A stretch of 64,000 nucleotides of DNA, from NCBI RefSeq assembly GCF_964204645.1, contig NC_134031.1, positions 5,377,001 through 5,441,000 on the forward strand, given 5' to 3'. How positions within the stretch are numbered: the stretch's first letter is position 1; the number at the start of each line of letters is the position of its first letter. Of the stretch, positions 1 through 13,518 are shown piece after piece. The stretch is from Tubulanus polymorphus. Its lineage: Eukaryota > Nemertea > Palaeonemertea > Tubulaniformes > Tubulanidae. Under the pieces are notes generated by a model. It saw only the letters and a program-made list of their open reading frames with translations. It searched no databases and was not told where the DNA came from. The translations under genes were made by a program, and so were the position numbers.

Positions 1-2341
1 TCGTCGTCTCCGCGTCGCCGCTCGAAAACAAACCGCCGCCGACGTTGGTCGTCACGTTTTTCGAATCTTTTTTCGCTGGTAAACCCAACTGCAGATATTC
101 ATTTCGGTACGTCGCGTGATTCGTCGCGGAATAGTTCGCGTTCACGCTACTAGATGGAGCCATCGAATTAGGCTGGAATAAATCGGCGTTCAGCGCCAAT
201 GAGGAAAAGTCGCCGTTGCTCGTAGAATACGGTGTAAATTGACCGTTAAGATTATAGTCGGTAGAATTCGCCGGTAATTGGAACCTGTTGTACGTGTTTT
301 CAGGTTCAGCAGTCGTAGTAGCGGTATTGGAATAAATATTCGTATTTTGTCCGGTATCGATATAGTTGCCGTTACTCGCGGCGAAGACTCCTTCGTTACT
401 GGTCGCGGGGATATACGAATTCAACGGAGCGTGATACTGCTGTAAGTGACAGCTTAAATCGTTCGCGTTCGCGAACAAGATTCCGCAAACCAAACACATC
501 AGATTGTCGTCCGATTGTTGATGATAAGCTAGATCGGGGCCGATGTCTAATTCGGTGTAATTATTATTCGCAGTTGTTTGGGCGTAACTCGGCTGTGAAT
601 AAGCAGCGGCCGTCGCCGCCGGCGTTGCGTGTCCCGTATAGAAATTATTTGCGTTCTGCAACAACGAATCGATTTGTTGCAGAAGATTATCGGTCGCGTT
701 CGCCCCCGCCGCCGTCTGCTCATCGATGACGGCGTCGGGTATCGGAACGAAGCCGTCGTGCGCCGACGACGCGAGGAACTCTTGCTCGACTATATTCAAA
801 TTATTCGCGTTGTTGTTGATGAAGGCCTCTGCGAATCCGATCAAACCAAAGTCGACTTCGTCCACGGCGCCTTTATTCGTCGGTTTCTTTCGATTTTTGC
901 GCGACGGAGCAATTTTTCGGCGTTTTCGACACAAGCTCAATTCTTGTTTCGGTATCAGTTCGTAATCCTGGTTTATTGATCGCAACAGTTTTCTCTTGAT
1001 CCCGCTGGCGCTGCCGGTTGGTTTTTGTAGATTCTGCGGCGCTGCGTTCTTCGTTTTCAATCGACCGGAAAATCGTTTTGGCGAGTATTTCACCGGGTCC
1101 AATGACTGTAGTAACTTTCGCTGGAAAATAACAAATGACGTCGTTAAATATTCCTCTGTCAGTTTAAGATTTAAAGACAAGTAAAACCAGAAAGAAATAC
1201 AGAAGAACTACAGTTGAACTCGCTGAATTTAGATTTTCAATCCAGATTTTCTATACAACATTTCATAGTGGCAATGGTAGCAGAACATGCAAAGGATTTT
1301 GTGTTTACTTGGTCTATACAGTAACAGACGCTAAGCTAAACACAAAATTCGGTCAGCTTGTATTTTCCAATTCAATTTAGTTATTTGGATGAGTCGTCAT
1401 CATATTGTGATAATGATGATCCCAAATACGATGACTAAAGCGAGTTATTCGTAACGAACTTACTTTAAGAAGCATCGGTTGTTTCGGCGAAAGCAATATT
1501 TTGTGAATCGGTTTCTTTTTCGATTCGGACGCTTTTTTTGGTTCATCTTCGCTGTCCGTGTCTTCAACTTTAACGCAAGACAACTTCTTCGGAGTCGCGC
1601 TCTTTCGCTGAAAAAACACGATCGAATTCAAACAGCTTAAGTCAAATGTTAAAATTTTAGACCAGAAAAGAGAAAACTTGATCGATTCTTATAAAACTGG
1701 CTAACAAACCATTAGCACCAAATTGACAAGTTTTTTGGGCCTCAACACTATGTTTTAATAAATTTCAATAGCAGGCCTATATAAGTTACCAAAGATTAAA
1801 ATAATGATAATAATAATAAATATGTCATTTATATAGTGCAGGTATCCTAAACAGAGTCAAGTTATTAGCCCTTTTCATTAAATTGGTATTATTACCCCCA
1901 GCCTTTAACTCTATTCTATGTATCAGTCATCTCTCCCTGGGGAGAAGTAACACCGAGCGGCTAACAAGCGTTCAGGAGTCATCTATCAATGAGGATAAGT
2001 GTCTTGCCCGAGGACACTACGGTAATGTACGGGGTTTGAACCCACGATCTGGCTTCATAATTGTCTAATGACGATATAATGTACATTCTCCAAAATATGC
2101 CTATTATACTCACCTTAGAAGCTGACCGGGGTGAGATGATTAGATTCTCCGCCAATTCGCCATCATCTAAGATATAAAAAATAAGTTCAAATTGTTTACT
2201 TTCAACTAGCAGCCGATCGCATTCATACAGCGAGTCAAATTTGAATATGAACTGATTTTTGCTTTAAAACTAACCTCGCGGTGGTGTTACGATGGAATTC
2301 GTTGTAGTAGTTTTAGATTTAGGCGAATCCATCTTGCTCAT
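1..2341 (-). CDS. C2H2 zinc-finger protein, N-terminal part (3' end outside window)
   Basis: Four exons on the minus strand, complement(join(1..1120,1464..1607,2114..2166,2275..2341)), all with GT-AG borders and matching phases, giving about 461 codons before the left edge. The ATG at 2341 opens MSKMDSPKSKTTTT. Exon 3 is acidic/lysine-rich (DTDSEDEPKKASESKKK), and exon 4 begins with a basic stretch containing SLCRKRRKIAPSRKNRKKP, which looks like a nuclear localisation signal. One classical zinc finger is visible at 435-510: CLVCGILFANANDLSCHLQQ then YH, i.e. C-x2-C-x12-H-x4-H. The rest is Asn/Thr/Ala/Ser-rich and probably disordered. A nuclear DNA- or RNA-binding regulator is the natural inference, but I do not recognise an orthologue. 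It is divergent from TRUB2 with about 1.5 kb between start codons. The exon 2 and 3 borders are well supported; whether more exons follow is unknown. Confidence 0.72.
1775..2085. repeat. Interspersed non-autonomous repeat inside the zinc-finger gene intron
   Basis: This lies in intron 2 (1608-2113) of the zinc-finger gene. It begins near a TAA/ATA-rich stretch followed by atttatatagtgcaggta and ends with cttgcccgaggacactacgg then ggggtttgaacccacgatct. That end resembles the 3' module of interspersed elements common in invertebrate genomes and contains a degenerate RNA polymerase III B-box-like GGTTTGAACCC. The family name is not certain. There is no coding capacity of note. Confidence 0.5.
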
Positions 2342-3817
2342 GTTTCTTATGTTCAGCTATCAGTCACATTTGGATTTTTCTGCTAGAAAAGAGATTACAA
2401 AACGGATTGCTATTTGTAGGCCCTATAGTTTAACCTACTTATAGGTATCAACCTCATTGGAGCCTAACTTACCCTGCCTTACCCTAATCCTAGCCCAAAA
2501 ACAGACCTCTAACCCTATTCTTACCCTCTTCAGACATTTTATCGATATTCACTGCCTCTGGCTAAATCAAATAAATAATTGAATTGAATTGTATTTTGAA
2601 TGGGGGAACGAAAGTTGATTTTACGGAGTTTGATGGTGTTTTTGCGGGATATGAAAAGTTTGCTTTATACTCTAACAAAATCTCAATCAGGATTTATTAC
2701 TTACAGGAACGCCAGCGACTCTAACAGTACATTAGAACGATTAAAACGATGATTCTTTCGACGAAACCATTTCTTTTTTAAATTCAAATTTCGTTCAATT
2801 TCCGGGTTGGTCGCAGCACTGTACGGTACAGCGCCGAGACCCGCGACTGACTGACGGCTCAAGGTCGTAGAGCTAATCGTTAACCACGATGTACAACTCT
2901 TCTTTTTTATTATATTCGTTGACTATTTAAAGGTATTTTAGTGAATAATTGAAATAATCTTGTTAATTTAAATGATGCAATAGTGATCGTGGGCTGAGGT
3001 TGCCTCGGGCTTCCCAGATTTTTGTGAAAATCGGTTCAAAATAGGATCCCTATATCACCACATACAGACATGTTCGAGTGACACACCAACAACAGAACAG
3101 GCAACACACATTGCGATTTTCCTCAGACTGAGCCCCTGTTGATTGGGCTTTCACTGGCTTGTTGGTCTTGATGTCCAGCAGAGAGGAATGGATTGACCTT
3201 TAAACTCACCTCTTTTTAATGTCGATTTTAATTTTAAAACCCCTTCAGTAGTTCAGGCTTCAGTGTTGACCAATTTTTTTTACTTTTGAAGGCTGGAGAT
3301 GGAATTTTTTGAAAATTTTTTCCAATTCCCTAACCATACCAATATTCCTGACATACCACTCATATAGCATGTTGTATCATTAGGTGCTGCTATCATTCAA
3401 AAGAGTTAATAATCAGTTAACATTGATTCACTGCCGTGCAGTGTATTAGCAAAGTCTATCACTGATTTATACCCCGCGCTGGGGTGTAGACGCACTGGAA
3501 AAGTTAAACCGTGTTGAAGGGCTAGGTGCAGATCAAACTATGAGCATTGAGAAATATTTTAAATATCACCTAAATTTATGTAAATTATCAAACGAGCCGG
3601 ACACCAATAGGCCTCAACAGGCCTCCATAAGTCCGTGATATTGATGATGATGATGAAGAAGGATTGCCCCTAGGCTCAAAGTCTTAGTTATTGAATATTG
3701 GGTTAGCCCTAGCGTACTGCTAAACCTGAAGTTTGTATTAAAATGTGTTGAGAATTTTGTTTTTTCAGTCATTAATCATAAAGGAGTTGCGTTCTATCCA
3801 CTGTAATACAGCAGCTT
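2342..3817. promoter_or_regulatory. Divergent intergenic region between zinc-finger gene and TRUB2
   Basis: About 1.5 kb separates the two start codons, so both core promoters should lie here. A GC-richer patch at about 2795-2875, containing two small cgcgactgactgacgg/gccgagacc-like segments, is the most promoter-like stretch by composition. A possible 3' splice site (ttttttcag, ending 3768) just before the TRUB2 start suggests a spliced 5' leader. I see no coding exon here. The rest is AT-rich with no clear repeat. Confidence 0.35.
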
Positions 3818-6800
3818 ATGATGAATAAATGGAATTACGCGCCGGCTGCTTTTGAAGCGCTGAATGGAGTGTTCTGTGTTTATAAACCGGCTGATGTTCC
3901 CATGGCAAGGATTGTTAATATGATCAAAGAAAAACTGGCTGATGGTAAGTTCAGTAGGTTTTATATCAAAAACCCTGCTTTATCTGGGTCATTCGAGACA
4001 ACATAGGCCTGGGACCGGTTTCACGAAAAAGTTTAAGCCGAAAACGGTTTAGTTTGAATTGTTGTCTTCATCGAAAAAACATGAAGTAACCATTAGCAAT
4101 TATACCAAAAATTTGAGTTTAACTTTTTTGTGAAACTGGGCCCTGGTGCCAATTTTCTATCCCGGTATGTCAAAAAAGTGCATCATCATGTTATACGAAA
4201 TAAGTAGTTAATTTTACATGTGGTACCTATAAAGGCTGGTTTTATAGACTGTTTATAACAGGGGGGGTTTACTCAATTCATGGTCAATTGAGGTCAAAGT
4301 TCATCCCAGTCTTAACTGGCCCTAGGGGAAAGAAGTTGCATCAGGCCCTTCTTTGGGACCATTGGAATTAATTGATACGGTTAGTGACAATAAAAAGGCG
4401 AATTAAAAAAACGTCATATTTTACATATGTACACCTCAATAATCCATATTAGATCAGCATCCAGATTAAACTGACCCGGATTATCAGTTATTCGATTATA
4501 GATTGTGTATTATGGAGAATCTTCTGGAATGCTGTATTCCTGACACTACAGTGATACAGTATTCCTCTGTTGAAGATGACTATTAACTAAAAATACATAA
4601 AGATGTATTTTTGCTGTTAGGTTATAGTTAAAACATTAAACTTCATCTTTCTCATTATATGGACGTAGGATTCTCTATATATCATCACAAAACAGAATAG
4701 TGTTTCACCAATGTTTCCGTAGATAATGATTGATCTGACATGTTCGTGTGTTGTATATATACATAGGTTTGAATTCGATGCCCGGTCGACCTTTACGAAC
4801 TATGGTGCAGCTGAATGAGAATAAAACTGATACCGACGGATTACCCGTGGTCACAACCGTGCCCGATCTGGCCGATCATCCATTAGGTAATACCAACCTT
4901 CACCGTATTGAGTTAGAATTAAGCTTTTATGTCAAATTTTATTTGTACAAAGTTGCGAAAGAACTAGGACTGGAAAAAAATAAAAGCCTGTTTATTATTC
5001 AGCTTATCTGCCAACTGTTATCATTAAGAGAAACCTAATCAACGTTTTCTTTCATATTTCGAGAAAATTTTACTGAAAAAATTCAACTCGTTACTGATAG
5101 CACTTTTCTCTGGTTGGCAGCCCTGATTTCAGTTGATAACCCGCCGAACATTTTTGGAATTAAACCAATCAGTTATTTGTCAAAAACCTTAGCCTCGAAC
5201 TAACCTATTTGATTATGAAAAAGGGGCCAAATGTGCCGATAGTTTTGAAAGTTGATGAGATTAAATTGTTTCGCCATCAGTTGTAGGACCGAGGTATCTA
5301 CCCGAAGATTTCCGAATAACCTATAGCAATAAACTTTCGAAGCCTTCATCCGGAGTTGTAGGTAAGAGTAGTTAGTCGACGGTGAATCATATATTCAAGT
5401 GTTCATCTCGATTTGAAAATCTTCATCGCATAGTTTGTGTCGATATCAATTTTTTCAAGCACTTGGTATTGGTAGAAATGGGAGTTACAAAGCTTCGCAA
5501 ATGAAATATGCAGGATATATGAGGGTAAGCGATGTTACTGTGGTTACTGCTTCGTTTTTCATTTTCTTGTTTGAAATATGGAGGTCCTCTAGCCCTGTGC
5601 TTTTTCAACTTGACGACACCAAATTGTTTGGTAAACACATTATGCAGGGTGGCAACTTACCTGGAAAAAAGGGAAAAGTCAAGGAATTTCTTTTCTCCCT
5701 ATTCCCTGGCTTTTTTTAAAGAATTTCTTTTAAAAAGTCAAGGAATAGGGAATTATGTAAAAAAATCTGGGAAAAGTCAGGGAAATTTGTTTGGATTGCT
5801 AGATCGTGCGTAAAATCAAACAGTTTCCATCTATTTCTTACATATTTAACTGTGTTAATTGATTAGATTCTTAGCAGATCGAGTAAGGGAAAACAATGTG
5901 CGTGTCTGGGAATAGTCAAAAGCTAGTCAAATAAAAGTGACCGCTCTGGTTTGGAAAGTAATGTACATTACAAACCCTCAAAGTTTATAAATTCCCTCTG
6001 CTTATCTTGAATTGTTATGTAGTGTGCCAAATCTCCAACCCTGTCTGCCAAACAAACTATCACGTCGCAGCATGACTGACCTCTATATACTGGTTTTGTT
6101 AAACGTACCGGTGCTTTATAATTTATGATATTTACGTAGGTTTATCACGTCAATGGTATATTGGGGCGGTGTACACATGATTTTCAGCCTACCGGGCGTC
6201 TTATTGAGAGAACTACATGGCGTAAGTATCAGTTCAGTAGATTCTGTCGCGTGATGACCACCACAGATAGCTCTCAACTTCAAATGTCTCGTTGTATATA
6301 TTTTAATGTACAGTTTTTACCGTTCAATTTGGATATTGCTGATGTCAGATATATTTGAATGATGAAATTAGATTTTTGGTTGCGTGTGTTAGTATCCTGG
6401 GGTGGATCCAGCCTACTGCTGCTTGAGCGGTACCTATGGTTGCAAGAACAATTTTTTTCGAGATGTCAAACGCCAGAGCAATTTTTGAAGTATTTTGAAT
6501 CGATGTGCGGAAAATTGGATTCAGCATCCCCAAAAATGCTCAGAATGCATCTGCAGGCAGTAAAATTATCCCATACGCCCTTTATGGCAGTGTGATAAAT
6601 GTCTTGAAGCAGTTTTCAGGATTAGTGGCAGGATCCAACCACTGGTTTCTATATTACATTTTGTATATACAGTCGAACCAACATTATGATTATAATGATT
6701 GTGGTTTTTGATCCAAATTCTGACTCCCTGATTTCAAAGATTTAGTTCATTGTCAATCAACGTGCTTTTCTGTTATCCACCATCATGTGATATTGTTCCA

Positions 6801-8529
6801 AGCGATGGCGGATTATTGAGAGTTGACTGTAGGACCCGGTTCCACAGTTGTGAGTTAAGATTTGACTCAAAGTTAACTCATTGAAAATGAACTTATTTTG
6901 ACTCGGAGTTAACTATAACTCACAACTGTGGAACTAGATCTTGATGGGTAATATTCATTACAGCAAGTTTGCTAACTCACACGACTTCTGTATTTTCAGG
7001 ACATGTAACTTCAGCTAAAATAAACAGATGCATTTCTGCGGCGCAAGCTGGGCATCAGCGCAACATGTATCGGTAAATTTATTTTATCATTCTCTCTCTC
7101 TACATTCAAACCCGCTTAATCCGGATTTTAATCTAATCCAGAGATATTATTTATGATCTACCTATTCATAAATGTTCAGTCACTGATCCGTAGTGACCCT
7201 GTAGTTTGTATAACACGTCTCATAGTCAAACAACTGTGAGACAGGCAAAATCGATTCCCCAACTATGAAGCTGGATTCATAGTCAATAGTCAAACAACTC
7301 AAATCCGTAGAAACAACTCAAATCTGTATAAAAACTTAACTTAAAATCCACTTAAAAACTTAAATCCACTGATCCAGACAAGAGTAGAATCAACCCTGCG
7401 CGCAACTGTGATTGAAACTGAGTTTTGATATCATCGCGTATTGTCAATTTTTTCACAGGTATATGGGAGTTGAGATGGACAGTCAGGAGGCGTATGAAGT
7501 TGCAGCTCGAGGCTTAGTTCGACCTCAGGAAACCGTCAACGAAGGACCGATTATTTATGGCATGAAATTAGTCGAATATAAGCCACCGGAATTCACTTTG
7601 GGTAAGTTGCGACCGTCAATTTTTTAAAAACTTTTCTTAAGGATTTGTGTACGGGCATTTTGTATCCAATCGGTATCAGTCCGTGGCATGGAACCACCGC
7701 AGACAATCCATTTTAGTTGTTTTTGAAAGCGTGGTAGTAAAATATCCAGTAGTCATTTTGTTAGAGTAGAAAATGTCTCTGGTGAGGTCCTGAACACACG
7801 GGTAGCCTAGATGATAATAAAATAGAAAAAAAGTTTTGATAAAAGTGCTGATTTCTTAAAAGTATTGATTGTCCAAGTGAACCTGCTCTGGGCTATAGAT
7901 TGATTTCAAGAATTTAAATGAAATATAGTTAAAGTCCTTTATAATGCCTCCACTGGTGGGACAAATGAAATATATGGCGTTATAACGAATTTGCCGTTAC
8001 AAAGAATGGTATTTTCATTGTATTTTAGTTAGATTATGAAAATCTGTTCTCTGAAAAATCTTGGCGTGATCAGTGGTATTAAATAGGATGCCGTTATAAC
8101 GGACTTTGACTGTATTTAAATAACGAAACAAGAATTATGCTGGAACGTGTTATTAAAGATTGTTTTCGTGTGTTTTCAATTGCCTTTGTAATTTCATTTT
8201 CAGAGGTTCATTGTATCGGCGAGTATTGCACGTATTTAAGAAAATTCGTTCACGAATTGAGTTTAGATATGAAATCGTCTGCCGTGTGTAGTTTAGTTCG
8301 CAGAATTCGTTACGGACATTTCACGTTAGATCACGCTCTGTTACGGAAACATTGGACCGTACCGGCGATACTGGGCAGCATCGAACACTGTAAACCGTTA
8401 GTGAGGAAAGATAAATTAAAACCGGGACTTCTCATGAAACCGTTGGAAAAAACGGAGAAATTATTGTTACCCGATGGAGATTTCGACCGGGTCGAAGAAG
8501 CACAGGAATATTTGCCTACCGGAACCTAG
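3818..8529 (+). CDS. TRUB2: TRUB2-type mitochondrial mRNA pseudouridine synthase
   Basis: Eight exons, join(3818..3944,4767..4886,5287..5361,5460..5524,6140..6221,7000..7072,7459..7601,8204..8529), keep phase throughout and encode 336 residues, against about 331 in human TRUB2. TRUB2 is a TruB-family pseudouridine synthase that works in mitochondria on mt-mRNA and supports mitoribosome function. Matching landmarks are the N-terminal GVFCVYKPADVP (human GLFAVYKP), LADHPL, the LSKPSSGVVALGIG segment, VNGILGRCTHDFQPTGRLIE, SQEAYEVAARGLVRP, and the C-terminal LRKFVHELSLDMKSSAVCS followed by VRRIRYGHFTLDHALLRKHW. The canonical catalytic Asp (HRLD in human) is replaced around NKLSKPSSGV, so the position equivalent to the Asp appears to be Lys or Ser here; this may be true divergence or an alignment slip. 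An AATAAA follows at 8552. Introns carry several MITEs. Confidence 0.9.
4010..4146. repeat. Short inverted-repeat element (MITE), GGGCCCxGTTTCAC type
   Basis: This element is in TRUB2 intron 1. The left end gggaccggtttcacgaaaaa and the right end tttttttgtgaaactgggcc are inverted copies of each other, bounding about 135 bp with no coding sequence. Elements ending in GGGCCCAGTTTCACAAA are a recurrent class in aquatic invertebrate genomes. The autonomous partner is not visible. Confidence 0.65.
5645..5795. repeat. CAGGGTGGCAACTTACC element, copy 1
   Basis: In TRUB2 intron 4. It starts cagggtggcaacttacctgg and contains repeated segments such as aaaagtcaaggaat and gaaaagtcagggaaattt. The start matches the element at 43865-43957 in the Brambleberry gene, whose right end is the inverted counterpart ggttggcagccctg. 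A solo right-end-like gttggcagccctg also lies at about 5113-5127. I interpret these as one MITE-like family with TIR CAGGGTGGC. Confidence 0.5.
6832..6938. repeat. Palindromic MITE family A, copy 1
   Basis: A near-perfect inverted repeat of about 100 bp in TRUB2 intron 5. The left arm is ggttccacagttgtgagtta, and the right arm ends taactcacaactgtggaact. A second copy lies at 42951-43067 in a Brambleberry intron, and a decayed relative at 30365-30500. The centre is attgaaaatgaact. There is no coding capacity. Confidence 0.75.
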
Positions 8530-11500
8530 GTTCTCTTGTAATTTTTTTTTCAATAAATCGATTTTTATGGGTGTACATTAAGAAGATTCTTCGTTTAGTA
8601 TTCGATTGTTTTTAACGGAATGCGGATGTTATGCACGGATGACGTCGAAAATATTGTTTTCATGCACCTTAGTGACCATCGTGCGAGTGCTTTTTAAAAT
8701 TATAATATCAGAAACGACTAGAAGACTCTTCTGTACCAGTACGCACTACATATGTACGCTGAGCCGGTCGTGACGTCATGTGTATGGGGAACGAGTCGGA
8801 TGGAAGTTGTGGAATTTCTTCTCTTTGCATCTCAATTTCAAAAATTTTGTCCGAATTCTACGCGACTATTCTCAGAACCCGACATTAGCGTGGTACGTTA
8901 CAAAAGGTTCCACATTCTAGAAAAAACTCCCACTTCCATGAAAAAAGTTCCACTCTCATGAAAATCGAACCCACTAGTATCATGGTCATGACGTCGAAAG
9001 GCAGTTTCGCATTTAACTGTCATTTTTTTCGTGTGGGAAGTAATATCCACATGAAATGATACGTAAAATGATTTTTATATGTAGCGGCAAAATCGGCCTA
9101 CATGTCTAACAATCGGTCGGGACGAGTACTTATCAAAATGAAATAGCGAGATGCTTTTAACAATTTTATCATTTCGGTCGTTAAAATATTTTGCATGGCT
9201 GAGTGGAAAATGACGTATATCCAAGCGTTTCCGAGTGCTCTACGATTATATATTATCAGTTTACAATCATTTCCTGAGCTATTTTCAAACAAACGATTGT
9301 TGAGTGGGCGTGTCTGAATAAAAGAGCAAATTTGAAATTTTGAAGTACGCGATTGCCTTCGTTTTGGTCGGAATGACAATCTTATTAGCTTTATCTCCTG
9401 CAGATTTCTGGCAATAGAGTACCAATTCTCTTAAAAATATTGTTTTCTGAATCCAAGGGCGGTTTTAGGTGGTGGACTGGTCCACCCGCCCTTCGAAATT
9501 CGAATGTGCCTCCCAAAGAGAATTTTTCTTTCGAAGAAAATTTCAATAAGACGAAAAATAAATCCAATTGGACACTAATGTGGACAGAAAAGCACGTTGT
9601 TGTCCTAGATTTTCTGTGGGAGGGCCACCAGGACCCCACAAATGTTCGCACTTGCGGCCTTGGAATTGCTAAATCTACCCTGCTAAACCCCTTCAACGAA
9701 TCCTAGATCCGCCAAACCGTTTCTAACAAATTGAGTCGGAAACAAAAAGTCGATGAATAGTTACAGTAGATAGAACTGCTCTTTTTTTTTACAAATAATC
9801 GATAGCAAATGTGTCTCTTCTACGAAGGGGGAAAATCAATAATATCCCGGTAACTGATCTTTGTGAAAGGTTTTCAGAACGTGATGTATTCGACTTTCAG
9901 AAACCTGAGATAAAATACATTCGCGCTCTAATTGTAAAAATATGCAAATAAACGCGACTGCATTAATAAGGCAAATACTTGGAATCTTGCGCATTTACAA
10001 AACTCCATTAACACACCAGTCATTCAAATCGATAATAACACGAATTTGTGATATAGCAAATCCCCGTAAATTATTGTACACAGAAGCGACTTCGTTTCTA
10101 AGTCTATCTTCGACTTAACAAAAATCCGTACTGCTGAGTTAAAATTTTCGTTTAATCAACGATTTGGACTAAAATGTAGTCTTTGCACACGATTTCCAGT
10201 GCAGGGTACTCTAACAGGCTAATGACGAAATACGGAAAAGCTTTCAAAACACTTATCTCATACAGACGTACGAAAGTAAAGCCAGAAGGAACATAAATTT
10301 GATATCACTGGTTCGACGGACCAAACGCGACACAAGATTAATTTTTGTTGATATTTCGTGTTGCCACACCCACACGGAACTGAAACACAAAAAAAGTTTT
10401 TTTTTCGGTTGGAAACGCGTCGCCCGTACTTATAGAGCAAGTCCCACGCTAGAGCTATGGTGGCTGATTCGGACCATATCATAAAATTCCTGTTATGCAA
10501 ATGAGGGTGCCAGAACACCAAAACGAAAAGTTTAGAAAATTCGTTTTGAGCTATCGTATTACGTGAAATAATCGACTAATAACGCTGGCTTTGTTCGGCA
10601 ATTTTCTACCGGGACAAATTATTCCCAATTCCACGTTTTTTTTATCACGCACAACAGTCGACACGTTATTAGATTTTTGATTCGTTTCTGTATCGAATAT
10701 ATAGAGACTTGAGAATTGAATTCTAATTAAATTTCGTTTTTACGGCGCCGTAAGTTTTCTCGTCGGCTGTTATTATTTACGATTATACGAAACATTTCGC
10801 TCGGTGCGCGGCGGCGGTTTCATTATTTATCGTTTGCGCCGAGATACACGAACGAGCCGCTCACGGATACAGCGCTAGGACTCGCAGTTTCAAAAGGACA
10901 GCGATCGTCCACACCCGCTCTCGAGGTCCTGGCTACGACGCTGGTGCTGTACACATCACGGATATCGGACTTTATCAAGAATACTTCCAAATACTCCCGC
11001 GGTCCAGTTATATAAATATTGTGTTATTGTACATATATATACACATATAGAGCAGTTGTTGAAATTATTATCGGAAATATTCTAAAGCACGAATGAAACA
11101 ATGTACAGTTTCACGCGATAGTCTGAGAGGGTTGTGCGACTCCGGCGCAGTATCTAACGCTGCAGAATAAATTCAACTCCGTGATCGTGCATCGGAAACT
11201 GTATATTTGACGTATAAATATCTACAACTTGCCGTCAGATTGCATCCTATACACGGACGAGCTACTCACCTGTCACCGGCGGTATTTGGAATCTCTTGGT
11301 GAAAAATTCTTTACGAACAGGTAACGTTTTTGACGTATACATTTTACATTTATCGCCGGAAGCAAGTCCAGGTGCAGAGTCGAAACTTGACTTAAACCTT
11401 AAGACTTAAAAACTGGACTGGCTACATTTTGATCTTATATAAGCCTCTCCTCAATCTAGGCGGTGCTCCAGTTCAAGAATCGTTAAATTATCTTGAAATG

Positions 11501-12771
11501 TAGGACGGATTGATATTTTTTTTCTTTTTTGAAAAATAAAACTAACTGAAGCCGGCCCACATCCAACGTAGTTTAGTTAGCGTACTGTTTAAGTTTTATT
11601 AGAACTAGTTAAAAACCTTCCCCTCTGTCAAACGTTTACCGAAGTCCGTGGAACAGGGTACTGATAATTGTCAATGCATGTGTATATATATATATAGTTT
11701 AGAAATATGATCCCCGTTCTCCCGGGTATCGGTATAGATGTATATACATTAATAATATTCTGCTTCTGCTAATTTTGACAGGTAACATGATTGAATGTAC
11801 TGAAGAATTTCTTAGCGGTGACGTGTGTGTCAATTTTATTGGATATTTCAATATTTCAAAGGTGTTGTTGAATAATAGAGCAAACACTTTAATAAGATAA
11901 CAAAACAAGCGGTAGAATTTATCGGTTCGGGCTTTCGAAAACTCGTCGAGTCCGACGCGCAGTCTCGATTGCCGGTGTCGGTGATGTTATTTCGTTTGAT
12001 AAACGAGGTGACCTTATCAAATTTGCTGATATTAATTACGAGTTTACCATTCGGACAAAAACACTATTACTTGAAAGTTTGTTGACGCCTTGAAAAAATA
12101 ACACTTAATTGATGACGTAGTGCGCATTGACTCGCGCAGAACTATAAACCCCTTATATAACGTATACATGTATCGATGTATATAAACATTATTGTAACGG
12201 TTTTTACGGCGACGAAACAAGGAAGCAATATTCGGTATTCCATTATTTAGATCAGATACTCTACGATGTATCGAGTATTGATATTGTACTACGTAATCGC
12301 AGCAACATTACCAGACAGCGTTGGCCTATCATCCTGTCTACCCCATTCTCGGGACATCGTCGGGTATATTTCATGTTACTGCCGATCACGTGACTCACGA
12401 TAACGCGAAAACACGTATACTCAATTAACGTAGAAATGTACGAGCGATATACAGCCATATCCGGTATAGGGTAAACTACGGATATGAAGTGAAGTAAGCA
12501 ACTTTCATCATCTCATGCCACGTCAACGTGACTGTCGTGCATCGGCGACTCAGTCTAACTTACTTAACTCCCCATTAAAAAGTACCCGGCGTCTTTCAAT
12601 GCGTTTTGTTTTATTGCGTCAAGGAGTGTTAATTATCGACATAGGATTGGTCATAACTTAATGTACAAACTGGAATCCCGAACTTTATTGTTTGTTTCCT
12701 AATTCCCTGTGGGCCAGAAAAGGGACATCCAGATTTGAGCTCCCCGTGAACGCGGCCCGTGGACCCTTCGC

Positions 12772-13055
12772 TTGAATATCACTTACCTCGATGAATATCA
12801 CTTTTTACTCGTATGCCCGTACTTCCAGGAATCCAGAGCTAGATATATCCCGGAGCGTTATTGGAGATTCCCCAATAACGTAAAGTTGTATGATTTGTTT
12901 AACTCAAATTGCCAAACTCTTAAAAAATTGGCGTTGTATATACGCAAATGTTTAATACATTTCTAATGTTAAATGTTGCAATGTCTATTGTAAATTAATT
13001 TTGTGCTCTGTGCAATTGTATAATTGTGGAGTAAATAAACTTAACTTAAACTTAC
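12772..13055 (+). mobile_element. LINE retrotransposon 3' end, C-terminal ORF2 remnant
   Basis: An open frame of about 64 codons ends at 12966. It carries the C-terminal signature of LINE ORF2 proteins, with DEYHFLLVCPYFQESRARYI, in which H, C and the following R-rich segment match the zinc-knuckle tail of many animal LINEs. About 90 bp of 3' UTR follow, ending in aataaacttaacttaaactta. Short tandem 3' tails of this kind replace poly(A) in several LINE clades. The upstream ORF2 is missing, as expected of a 5'-truncated copy. Confidence 0.65.
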
Positions 13056-13300
13056 TTTGCCAAGTAGGGCGCGTCCGTATTCCCGGAATCGGGAAAAGGA
13101 TGAAAAATTTGACATATTTCTGATTTTAAAGCAGACGCAGTGATTTCTGTTCATAAAGGGTTGTTTAACATGCTCTCTTCAGCTGTAGAAAAATATCATT
13201 TTCAATTCACAGTAATACTATTTCATATTCCACGAAAAAGGGGTGTCTGGTTTATCTCTGAGAGAAAAGGCGAAAAAGGGCCTTTTTGCGAATTTCCCAG

Positions 13301-13518
13301 GGACCTTATTCACTAACGTTACGCAAGTTTGCGTCGATGATTTGCGTTGCGAGACCATTTGCGATGAAAATCAGTTTGCGTTGCGTGATATCCACTAAAG
13401 TTCTAGCAAAAAGTGATTCGCAATTTTTATTTAACGGAAACCAGTCCAACCATTTTGAATGTTCCCAAATTCGGAGTTACGGGATGATTTAAGACGAAAA
13501 TTGCGTTAGTGAGTAAGG
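13301..13518. repeat. MITE with TIR CTTATTCACTAACG
   Basis: The left end ggaccttattcactaacgtt is matched in inverted orientation by gcgttagtgagtaag at the right end, bounding about 218 bp. The interior holds short repeats of tttgcgttgcg. No coding potential. Only one full copy was noticed in the window. Confidence 0.65.

Noticed and set aside
629-979. Plus-strand frame of 116 codons
   Set aside because: It is antisense to exon 4 of the zinc-finger gene, whose minus frame is open for over 370 codons and carries a clear C2H2 motif.
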